From assembly GCA_045600025.1 (NCBI GenBank), contig JAZRXC010000001.1, positions 1 through 8,510 of the forward strand: a stretch of 8,510 nt of DNA, written 5' to 3'. A program made the position numbers and the translations under genes. The stretch comes from UBA3774 sp045600025 (GTDB taxonomy: Bacteria; Bacillota; Clostridia; Lachnospirales; Lachnospiraceae). Positions 1 through 6,006 of this stretch are shown here, one piece after another (position 1 is the stretch's first letter; every line of letters begins with the position of its first letter). Below the pieces are notes generated by a model. It made no database searches. It was not told where the DNA came from and saw nothing but the letters and a program-made list of their open reading frames with translations.

Positions 1-928
1 TGAGTATCGCAAGCTCGATTATTTGAAATGCAAGTGACAGCTCAGGGTCAGTCATAAGCCCTGTTACCCAAGCGGTTCCTATCCATGCTTTTTTGTCATC
101 CGGTGAAAGTTCATTTACAGGATAATAACTCTTACTGTACACAGGTTCAGAAAAAGCGGGCTGCAAAGCAATTTCGGAATCAGGGACATTCGCATCATAT
201 TTGCACAGATACTCTTTATCAAGCCAGTTAAGCCTATCCTCCATATCACAGTCGCCGTACAAATAGATGTAAGAATTTGATGGATGATAGTATCTCTTAT
301 GAAATGCAAGAAACTGCTCATAAGAAAGTTCCGGGATATGTGACGGCTCTCCTCCGTAATTCTGGCCGTAACCGTTGTCAGGAAATAGACAGGCCTCAAG
401 CTCCTGACCGAAGGTTTCCATTGGATCAGACATAGCACCTTTCATCTCATTATAAACTACGCCATTGATAGAAAGCGACCCATCCTCTGCCACTTCATAA
501 TGCCAGCCTTCCTGCCTGAATATGTTCTCATTGCCGTAAATGTTTGGCTTAAATACAGCATCAACATACACTTTCATCAAATTGCAAAAATCCGCGTAGT
601 TACAACTTGCTACCGGATACACTGTCTTATCCGGGAATGTAATCGCATTAAGAAATGTATTTAGTGATGTCTTGGCAAGCTCCATAAAAGGATCTTTTAC
701 AGGAAATCTCTCCGACCCGCATAGTACGCTGTGTTCAATAATATGCGGCACACCGGTGCTGTCATTTACAGGCGTGCGAAATGCAATTGAAAAAACCTTG
801 TTCGGGTCTTTATTTTCAAGGACATATACATGTGCACCGCTCTTTATATGCTCAAGAAGATAAGCCTCAGAGCTTACCTCTTTGATAAATTCGTGAGATA
901 TTAATTTATAAGCCGGTAATAAATTCAT
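1..928 (-). CDS. M16C zinc peptidase (presequence protease/insulinase-like), 3' end outside window
   Basis: Reading the minus strand from the ATG at 928 gives 309 uninterrupted codons running off the left edge. That is the N-terminal third of a family whose members are usually near 970 residues. The inverted zinc motif HIIEH is at residues 62-66, followed by SVLCGS. The distal zinc ligand is E161 in VVYNEMKG. All three match the M16C (PreP/Cym1/Falcilysin-like) pattern, so the protein should be an active clamshell metallopeptidase that degrades short unfolded peptides. There is no signal peptide, so it is probably cytoplasmic. Its ATG overlaps the stop codon of the U32 gene by one base (TGATG), and an AGGAG motif lies 8 bases upstream, so it is the last visible gene of the ireB operon and probably coupled to trhP. 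The catalytic-family call is firm. The substrate is unknown. Confidence 0.93.
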   Translation of the reverse strand, partial: MNLLPAYKLISHEFIKEVSSEAYLLEHIKSGAHVYVLENKDPNKVFSIAFRTPVNDSTGVPHIIEHSVLCGSERFPVKDPFMELAKTSLNTFLNAITFPDKTVYPVASCNYADFCNLMKVYVDAVFKPNIYGNENIFRQEGWHYEVAEDGSLSINGVVYNEMKGAMSDPMETFGQELEACLFPDNGYGQNYGGEPSHIPELSYEQFLAFHKRYYHPSNSYIYLYGDCDMEDRLNWLDKEYLCKYDANVPDSEIALQPAFSEPVYSKSYYPVNELSPDDKKAWIGTAWVTGLMTDPELSLAFQIIELAIL

Positions 929-2163
929 CAGTCATCTCCTGATTTCATTCTGAGAATATCATTTTCGAATAATTCGGTATCCAAAACCGGGAATATTCTG
1001 GTGCTTGCGTGTGGTGCGTCGGGAACAGAATTTCCTTCCTCATCAAACAGTTCAAGCACTTTCGCAATTACTGTCTCTTTGGGGCGAATTACTTCTATTT
1101 CGTCACCGACGGAGAACTTGTTTTTCTGAATAAATGACGGCTTGCCGTCTGTAAATTCAATAGTTCCGAGATACTTAAATTCAGTAAGTGTTACATTTGA
1201 ATCATATATCTGAGAATCCGGACCGGGTTTGCCGAAATAGAATCCCGTGCAAAATGTGCGATTGCTGGATTTGCAAACCTCTTCCATGTACTCAACCTTG
1301 TGTGCTTCATATAAATCCGGTGATTCAAAATACTCATCTATTGCTCTTCTGTATGCTCTTGCAATTGTTGCAACATAGAGAGCATTTTTCATGCGGCCTT
1401 CAACCTTAAGCGAAGCAATTCCGCAATTAACAAGCTCCGGAATATGCTCAATCATACACATATCCTTTGAATGATACAGATATGTGCCTCTTTCATCCTC
1501 AAATACGGGCATGTATTCGCCGGGTCTTGATTCTTCCATCAGCGCATAACTCCATCTGCAGGGATGAGTGCAGGCGCCTTGATTCGCATCACGTCCGGTC
1601 AGGAAATTGCTGATAAGACATCTGCCTGAATATGAAATGCACATCGCTCCGTGAACAAATGCCTCGATTTCCATACCATCGTCAATATTCTCTTTAATCT
1701 GTGCAAGCTCTTTGAGAGTTAATTCTCTGGCTGCAACGACACGCTCTGCTCCGAGCTTATGCCAAAACATATATGTCCCGAAATTGGTATTATTTGATTG
1801 TGTACTGATATGTATCGGTATCTCAGGAACCAGACTGCGGGCGAGTTCAAATACGCCGGGGTCGCTGATGATAAGCGCATCCGGATGAATCGGCTTTAGC
1901 TGCAGGAATAACTTCATTGCATTTGCAAGGTCACTGTTATGGGCAAATATATTTGCCGCAACATATACTTTTGCACCATGCTCATGAGCAAATTCAACGC
2001 CTTCTCGTATATCATTGATAGTGAAATTTTTAGCCTTTGCTCTGAGGCTCATTGTTTCATCGCCTACATAAACTGCATCTGCGCCAAAAAGCACAGCGGT
2101 TTTAAGAAGCTCAAGGCTTCCTGCCGGCATAAGTAATTCGGGCTTTTTAATATAATTATTCAT
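928..2163 (-). CDS. trhP: U32 family protein, tRNA uridine-34 hydroxylase TrhP-like
   Basis: The 411-residue protein carries the U32 signature at residues 167-185 (EAFVHGAMCISYSGRCLIS). Conserved cysteines C175 and C182 are joined by C198 and C202, consistent with a metal or Fe-S site. U32 proteins were first named collagenase-like peptidases. E. coli YegQ and B. subtilis YrrN/YrrO are now known as TrhP, which makes 5-hydroxyuridine at tRNA position 34 using prephenate. The gene begins two bases after the trmR stop (TGA-T-ATG) with AAAGGA as ribosome binding site. This is the same order as yrrM-yrrN-yrrO in Bacillus. The length matches YrrO rather than the shorter YrrN. Only one U32 gene is present here, and the next gene is an M16C peptidase. 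The family call is very sure. The hydroxylase role rests on homology plus context. Confidence 0.9.
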   Translation of the reverse strand: MNNYIKKPELLMPAGSLELLKTAVLFGADAVYVGDETMSLRAKAKNFTINDIREGVEFAHEHGAKVYVAANIFAHNSDLANAMKLFLQLKPIHPDALIISDPGVFELARSLVPEIPIHISTQSNNTNFGTYMFWHKLGAERVVAARELTLKELAQIKENIDDGMEIEAFVHGAMCISYSGRCLISNFLTGRDANQGACTHPCRWSYALMEESRPGEYMPVFEDERGTYLYHSKDMCMIEHIPELVNCGIASLKVEGRMKNALYVATIARAYRRAIDEYFESPDLYEAHKVEYMEEVCKSSNRTFCTGFYFGKPGPDSQIYDSNVTLTEFKYLGTIEFTDGKPSFIQKNKFSVGDEIEVIRPKETVIAKVLELFDEEGNSVPDAPHASTRIFPVLDTELFENDILRMKSGDD

Positions 2164-2164
2164 A

Positions 2165-2809
2165 TCATTCCTTTACGGTAAAGGCGACTCCGTCGCCTGT
2201 GTTTACTATTGATGTTGTTAATCCTTCAGTATGTTTTAATGTATAAAGATATTTGCGCATTCGCTCGTGAATAGTCCGATCTCTTCTCTCGACTGCAAAC
2301 CTTGACTCAAGCAGAGTCATATCCTGAAGTACATTGTCCGATATTAAAACGCCACCATGACGAAGTAGTCTTAATGCATCCGGAAGCCAATTGATATACT
2401 GTCCCTTGGCTGCATCCATAAATATCAGGTCATATTCGCCGGTTAACCTTGGTAATACACCGGTTGCGTCATCCTCAATTAATGTAATCTTTGCAGAAGG
2501 ATTTATCTCTTTGTATGCAGAAATGTTTTTTTGTGCAATTTCTGCATTTGCATGATTAACTTCGATAGTTGTAATGCTTACTTCTCCTGCTGATTCAGCC
2601 ATATGGATAGCAGAATAAGCAACGCAACATCCGATTTCCAGGATATTTACGGGGCGAACGGTTTTTATTACAGTCCTTAAAAAAGACACCGTCTCACGCC
2701 TGGCAATAGGTAGATTATGCAAGGTGGCATAAGATGCGATGTCTGTTAGTAACGGTATATCTTCGCTCTCGAGCGAATCAAGGTATGAGGATAGCCTTTC
2801 GTTGTCCAA
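2165..2809 (-). CDS. trmR: SAM-dependent O-methyltransferase, tRNA 5-hydroxyuridine methyltransferase TrmR-like
   Basis: This 214-residue class I methyltransferase of the caffeoyl-CoA/catechol O-methyltransferase group has its SAM motif I at residues 56-66 (ILEIGCCVAYS). The acidic ribose-binding end of beta-2 is at E83 (TIEVNHANAE). Metal and substrate residues are at D132 (FMDAAKGQY) and D158-N159 (ISDNVL). In Bacillus the gene at this position (yrrM) is TrmR, which methylates ho5U34 to mo5U34 in tRNA. The adjacent TrhP would supply that substrate. The start is TTG at 2809, immediately after the TAA of the MltG-like gene. That stop excludes any upstream in-frame start, and GGAGG sits 7 bases ahead of the TTG. 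Motif I is unusual: the family normally has GT-x-x-GYS, and here it is GCCVAYS with Ala replacing the last Gly. The fold is otherwise intact, so it is probably functional. Confidence 0.9.
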   Translation of the reverse strand: MDNERLSSYLDSLESEDIPLLTDIASYATLHNLPIARRETVSFLRTVIKTVRPVNILEIGCCVAYSAIHMAESAGEVSITTIEVNHANAEIAQKNISAYKEINPSAKITLIEDDATGVLPRLTGEYDLIFMDAAKGQYINWLPDALRLLRHGGVLISDNVLQDMTLLESRFAVERRDRTIHERMRKYLYTLKHTEGLTTSIVNTGDGVAFTVKE

Positions 2810-3256
2810 TTACTCTCCTCCGGTTACGCTTGTTTCATATAATCCCAGTGTCGGTTCAGCCGTTGTTTCTTTTTCAAGTTCTTGAGATATAGCTTGAATA
2901 ATCTGCTGAGCCGTCATTGAAGAATTCAAAGTATAATTGCCCGATACGATACCATAATCCGAGTCAGTAAACAGCCAAAGAAAAATCGAAAAACTGGTGC
3001 GATCTAAAATCAATCCTTTTCCGTATAATGCATCAGCTATTTCGGAATTAGTCATATCATCGTAAATTGTAATTTCAACATCACGTCCGGGCGCTTTATC
3101 GACTGCCTTTTGAGAGAATATATCATAGCCGAATTTGTAGCCTTCGGTAATTCCGAAGTATAAGGCTAAAAGTACGGCAACTATCACTATAACCTTAACA
3201 ACTACGGAAATGACTGTTCTGGATGCGGAATATGTATTGTCTTTATTATTTGCCAT
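2810..3256 (-). CDS. Short MltG-like membrane protein lacking the transglycosylase domain
   Basis: The protein has 148 residues. A short basic cytoplasmic tail is followed by one membrane helix at about residues 14-37. An extracellular domain at about 58-125 has the LysM-like fold pattern of MltG/YceG N-termini (ITIYDDMTNSEIADALYGKG, then ...GNYTLNSSMTAQQIIQAIS). Full MltG proteins are about 340-380 residues and end in a catalytic domain with an essential Glu. No such domain is present here: translation ends at a clean TAA, and the next gene starts at once. In Firmicutes this operon slot holds yrrL (mltG), so this is probably a reduced orthologue kept for cell-wall binding or for a divisome contact, not for cutting glycan strands. 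The start ATG is 2 bases after the DUF1292 stop and lacks a strong ribosome binding site, so coupling is likely. The relationship is fairly sure. The function is inferred. Confidence 0.8.
   Translation of the reverse strand: MANNKDNTYSASRTVISVVVKVIVIVAVLLALYFGITEGYKFGYDIFSQKAVDKAPGRDVEITIYDDMTNSEIADALYGKGLILDRTSFSIFLWLFTDSDYGIVSGNYTLNSSMTAQQIIQAISQELEKETTAEPTLGLYETSVTGGE
2813..2821 (-). promoter_or_regulatory. Ribosome binding site that fixes the TTG start of trmR
   Basis: GGAGGAGAG on the minus strand overlaps the last Gly-Gly-Glu codons of the MltG-like gene. The GGAGG core is 7 bases from the TTG at 2809. With an in-frame TAA directly before the TTG, this makes TTG the only sensible start. 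The arrangement suggests termination-reinitiation coupling. Confidence 0.8.
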
Positions 3257-3258
3257 AA

Positions 3259-3513
3259 TTAAAACTCAAAATCAGCGTCTTCGTACAATTCGGAGAATAC
3301 TCCTAACAGATAATCAAGCTCAGCTTCATCAGTAACCATCTCATATATGGAATCTGCTTCATCCTGCGCAGAAACATCTTTCATAATATAGCAATCTCCG
3401 TCGCCGGCTGCTACATCTGATGCAAGTATATAATCAACTCCACCGAGCTTAGTGCTCTCGAGGACGTAAAGTTCTATGCTGTCATTATCACCGTTAAATG
3501 TAATCTTTTCCAT
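3259..3513 (-). CDS. DUF1292 family protein (YrzB-like)
   Basis: This is a small, very acidic 84-residue protein. The N-terminal half has the DUF1292 strand pattern: ITFNGDNDSIELYVLESTKLGGVDYILA, then DCYIMKD. It ends in a Glu/Asp-rich helix (EAELDYLLGVFSELYEDADFEF). The family has no established biochemical role and is nearly always found between ruvX and ireB or mltG in Firmicutes, as here. No signal peptide or membrane segment is seen, so it should be cytoplasmic. Its ATG shares one base with the ruvX stop (TAATG), and AGGAG is 6 bases upstream of the ATG, which points to coupled translation. Identity by family and position is strong. Function is unknown. Confidence 0.9.
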   Translation of the reverse strand: MEKITFNGDNDSIELYVLESTKLGGVDYILASDVAAGDGDCYIMKDVSAQDEADSIYEMVTDEAELDYLLGVFSELYEDADFEF

Positions 3514-3938
3514 TATTTCTCCTGTTGCATCTGCAAATAGTCACGTAGTATCAATACTGCAGCTACTTGATCAATGTATTTTTTTCTATCTTGCTGTTTA
3601 ACTCCCGACTGCGCAAGGGTGTCATCTGCCTCAACGGTTGTTAAACGTTCATCACACAAAAAAACAGGGAGCCCGGTACGCTCTTCAAGACGTTTTTTGA
3701 ACTCAAGCGTCTTTTGCGCACGCTCACCTGCGACGCCGGACATATTAATCGGATAGCCAAGTACTATCTTGTCCACATCATATTCTGAAATAATCTCTTC
3801 AATGCGTACCAAAGACTTCCGAATAATGGATTCCTTCGGACGGGTAATTGTTTCCAGCGGCTGGACAGTAATGCCTAGGCCGTCAGTAATGGCAACACCA
3901 ATAGTCTTGCTGCCGTAGTCCAGGCCAAGTACACGCAT
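3513..3938 (-). CDS. ruvX: RuvX/YqgF family RNase H-like nuclease (16S rRNA 5'-end maturation)
   Basis: The 141-residue protein is of normal length for the family. The RNase H-fold acidic residues are visible: D7 in LGLDYGSKTIGVAITD, D96-E97 in CDERLTT and D123 in YIDQVAAVLIL. The conserved IVLGYP strand at residues 58-63 is also present. The family was named a Holliday junction resolvase by fold, but in E. coli and other bacteria YqgF is the nuclease that trims the 5' end of pre-16S rRNA. It lies 6 bases after ireB and overlaps the next start by one base, as in the Bacillus yrzL-yrrK-yrzB cluster. All catalytic residues are present, so it should be active. Identification is very sure. Confidence 0.96.
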   Translation of the reverse strand: MRVLGLDYGSKTIGVAITDGLGITVQPLETITRPKESIIRKSLVRIEEIISEYDVDKIVLGYPINMSGVAGERAQKTLEFKKRLEERTGLPVFLCDERLTTVEADDTLAQSGVKQQDRKKYIDQVAAVLILRDYLQMQQEK

Positions 3939-3944
3939 GGGAAA

Positions 3945-4208
3945 TCAATACCTCGATTGCATTGTTTCGATATAGGTGGTCACGAGTTCATCTAAGATCT
4001 CGTCGCGCTCGAGTTTACTGATCATTGAACGAGCTCCGCCGTAACTGGTGATATAGGTAGGATCACCGGACATAATGTAACCGACGAGCTGATTGACAGG
4101 ATTGTAGCCCTTCTCTACAAGAGACTGGTACACCCTTTCAAGAATCTCGCTTACGGGAAGTTTGTTTGTCTGCGGTACGGTTATAGGCTGTGTATTTCTA
4201 TCAGTCAT
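3945..4208 (-). CDS. ireB: IreB family regulatory phosphoprotein (DUF965)
   Basis: This 87-residue cytoplasmic protein contains the family hallmark at about residues 35-52 (GYNPVNQLVGYIMSGDPT), followed by YGGARSMISKLERDEILDELV. In Enterococcus faecalis IreB is phosphorylated by the PASTA kinase IreK on N-terminal threonines and influences cephalosporin resistance. The N-terminus here has threonines at 2, 6, 10 and 14, which fits such sites but does not prove them. It is the first gene of the operon, with AAGGAGAGG about 6 bases before its ATG and a promoter 30-60 bases upstream. It precedes ruvX by only 6 bases. Confidence 0.95.
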   Translation of the reverse strand: MTDRNTQPITVPQTNKLPVSEILERVYQSLVEKGYNPVNQLVGYIMSGDPTYITSYGGARSMISKLERDEILDELVTTYIETMQSRY

Positions 4209-4239
4209 CTAAACCTCTCCTTATAATAACTCTAATGCC

Positions 4240-4268
4240 ATTGTAATACATAACACGCATGCTTTCAA
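4240..4268 (-). promoter_or_regulatory. Sigma-A-type promoter of the ireB-ruvX-trmR-trhP operon
   Basis: On the minus strand TTGAAA (4268-4263) is followed by exactly 17 bases and TACAAT (4245-4240). The start site should be near 4233, giving a leader of about 25 bases before the ireB ATG. It lies in the 90-base gap after the sigma-like gene, so the downstream cluster can be transcribed separately from lepA-hemW. No convincing operator is seen. Confidence 0.75.
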
Positions 4269-4298
4269 GACATTGAAGTGCTAAAAATTCTTACATTT

Positions 4299-4841
4299 TT
4301 ATGAATTATACGTGGAATGATTGGCTGCACTCACGGAAATTCTTACTAATTCTTCAACTTCATCTTCAGACAGTCCGGATAGCTTTGAGAGTTCTGATAG
4401 GCTTGCCGTCTGTCCTGTTTCTTCTTCAAATTCTTTTGTGATTTTCAATAGGCGGTTTGTTTCAGCCTCTAATTTTGCGGATGCAAGTGTTGCTGCTCCT
4501 TCCTCATCAATAAATGCGGCCAGCGCACCATTAATCTTTTCTTTCAGTAACTGGGAAAATGCGCTCTGCGATAAAACCGTTGGGCAAGTTGCCACTTCAT
4601 CCACAACTGATACCAATGCAAGATTACCCTCAGCAACAAGATCTTCAACAGGAAGTCCGCAGTCCTCACACCCGATAACAGCATTCAGTACTTCATGTAA
4701 ATTGCCTTCAATAAGTCTTTCTTTTGCAGCTGAATCACCGTTTTTAAGATTCTTTAAAAGCTGTGCGAGCTCTTTTTCATCGCAAGGCTCTATCCCTTCT
4801 ATTTCTTTAAGAAACATTTCCAAAAAATTATTTTCAGCCAT
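4299..4841 (-). CDS. Reduced sigma-70-like protein without region 4
   Basis: A 180-residue protein resembles sigma-70 regions 1.2-2.2 and 3. Residues 39-80 (AKERLIEGNLHEVLNAVIG...GLPVEDLVAEGNLALVSVV) track the core-binding region 2.1/2.2 of primary sigma factors. Residues 127-170 track region 3 (EFEEETGQTASLSELSKLSGLSEDEVEELVRIS). The aromatic DNA-melting stretch of regions 2.3/2.4 is replaced by an Ala-rich segment without Trp or Tyr (about 94-118), and there is no C-terminal helix-turn-helix (region 4). It is therefore unlikely to recognise promoters by itself. It might bind core polymerase or act as a modulator. I chose the ATG at 4841 because AAGGGG lies 6 bases upstream; ATG 4844 is also possible, and a TTG at 4871 would overlap hemW without a good ribosome binding site. 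It sits about 10 bases after hemW. The sigma resemblance is clear; the role is unknown. Confidence 0.78.
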   Translation of the reverse strand: MAENNFLEMFLKEIEGIEPCDEKELAQLLKNLKNGDSAAKERLIEGNLHEVLNAVIGCEDCGLPVEDLVAEGNLALVSVVDEVATCPTVLSQSAFSQLLKEKINGALAAFIDEEGAATLASAKLEAETNRLLKITKEFEEETGQTASLSELSKLSGLSEDEVEELVRISVSAANHSTYNS

Positions 4842-4847
4842 CATGTG

Positions 4848-4853
4848 CCCCTT
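4848..4853 (-). promoter_or_regulatory. Ribosome binding site for the sigma-like gene
   Basis: AAGGGG on the minus strand overlaps the hemW stop codon (4854-4852). It lies 3 bases before the first ATG (4844) and 6 bases before the second (4841), so the second ATG is favoured. Confidence 0.6.
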
Positions 4854-5997
4854 ATAATAAGAATTCTGCAAGTACTCTGTTGCTCAAATCTATTCCGCGT
4901 TCCGTTAGATAAACCCTGCCGTTATCGAGGGCAAGCATCTCGGCATTAACCAGTTCTTCGGTTACCTTACCGTATACCTGTTCATATGGAACGTGAAATC
5001 GTTCTTCAAAATCTTTTTTCTGGATGCCGCGCATCATGCGAAGTCCCAGAAACATAAACTCTTCCATTGTTGCTTTATCTTCCTGAACCGGCAAAAATCT
5101 GAATTCATTATAGGCGTTACGTGAATAATCCCAATATTCTTCCTTCGCTTTTGGATTTGAAAATCGTTTGCCGGACAAATAAGATGAAGCACCTATACCG
5201 AAGCCAAGATATTCGCCCAAGGTCCAGTACAATATATTGTGTCGGCTCTCACATCCGGGTTTTGCATAATTTGAAATTTCATATCTTTCATATCCGTGAT
5301 TGCTTAAATACTCGCCGGTATAATGATACATATTCCTTTCTTCGCGCTCATCAGGAAGCTTACGTGCACCTGCCCCGGTGTAGCGTTCGTAAAAAGGTGT
5401 TCCTTCCTCAATTATCAAGCTGTATGCAGATATATGATCCGGATCAAGTTCTATAACCTTTTCAAGCGTGCTCTTCCATGATGACATCTTCTGTCCGGGC
5501 AGACCTGACATCAAATCCACATTAATATTGTCAAATCCGAGCCTTCTGGCAAGGGCAAAATTGTTTGTAAACTCTTCAAATGTGTGTATTCTTCCGAGAA
5601 GCACCAATTCATTATTGTCTGCGGACTGAAGCCCCAGTGAAAGTCTATTGATTCCGAGATCTCTGTATGTCTTTAGTTTTTCTTCGGTAAGTGTACCGGG
5701 GTTACACTCTATTGTTATTTCTGCATCCTCCGCAAAATCATACTGACTCTTAAGCTGATCAACTATTTGTTTGATGTAGGCAGAATCAACCGATGAAGGT
5801 GTGCCGCCTCCGATAAACAATGATTTAATACGATAGAGATTACTCAGTGATTCAAAGCTGCGGATTTCTTTTAATAGCGTGCGGAAATAATAAGCCTGCT
5901 CTTCATTTGTTCCGGGGCCGGATAAAAAGTCACAATAATCACATTTTTTAAGGCAGAACGGAATATGAACATATAATCCAAGATCTCTTTTTATCAT
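4852..5997 (-). CDS. hemW: Radical-SAM heme chaperone HemW
   Basis: The 381-residue protein begins with the radical-SAM cluster motif CLKKCDYCDF (C15, C19, C22). Phe in the fourth position distinguishes HemW from the oxygen-independent coproporphyrinogen oxidase HemN, which has a fourth Cys. Other hallmarks are GGGTPS at 64-69, ECNPGT near 97-102, ISNYA near 241-245 and the HemW heme-binding HNxxYW motif at 253-258 (HNILYW). The C-terminal HemN_C-type winged domain follows. HemW binds a 4Fe-4S cluster, SAM and heme and hands heme to haemoproteins; it is cytosolic or membrane-associated. It starts 9 bases after the lepA stop with AGGAG as ribosome binding site, the usual lepA-hemW arrangement of Firmicutes. 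The hrcA-grpE-dnaK genes often found next are replaced here by the sigma-like gene. Confidence 0.95.
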   Translation of the reverse strand: MIKRDLGLYVHIPFCLKKCDYCDFLSGPGTNEEQAYYFRTLLKEIRSFESLSNLYRIKSLFIGGGTPSSVDSAYIKQIVDQLKSQYDFAEDAEITIECNPGTLTEEKLKTYRDLGINRLSLGLQSADNNELVLLGRIHTFEEFTNNFALARRLGFDNINVDLMSGLPGQKMSSWKSTLEKVIELDPDHISAYSLIIEEGTPFYERYTGAGARKLPDEREERNMYHYTGEYLSNHGYERYEISNYAKPGCESRHNILYWTLGEYLGFGIGASSYLSGKRFSNPKAKEEYWDYSRNAYNEFRFLPVQEDKATMEEFMFLGLRMMRGIQKKDFEERFHVPYEQVYGKVTEELVNAEMLALDNGRVYLTERGIDLSNRVLAEFLL

Positions 5998-6006
5998 AAT
6001 TTTCTC

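Noticed and set aside
115..438. A 107-codon minus-strand frame.
   Set aside because: It lies in another frame within the M16C peptidase, whose frame runs unbroken from 928 to the left edge with clear family motifs.
4282..4301. TAAAAAT/ATTTTTA palindrome at the end of the sigma-like gene as a terminator.
   Set aside because: The stem is only A-U pairs and overlaps the stop codon; without G-C pairs it is unlikely to stop polymerase efficiently.
4321..4857. Long open frame of 178 codons on the plus strand opposite the sigma-like gene.
   Set aside because: It is rich in Ser/Ala, has no ribosome binding site and mirrors the Glu/Leu/Ala-rich codons of the real gene on the minus strand.
4842..4871. 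TTG at 4871 (190 residues) as the start of the sigma-like gene.
   Set aside because: It would overlap hemW by 20 bases without a good ribosome binding site, whereas ATG 4841 has AAGGGG at a proper distance.
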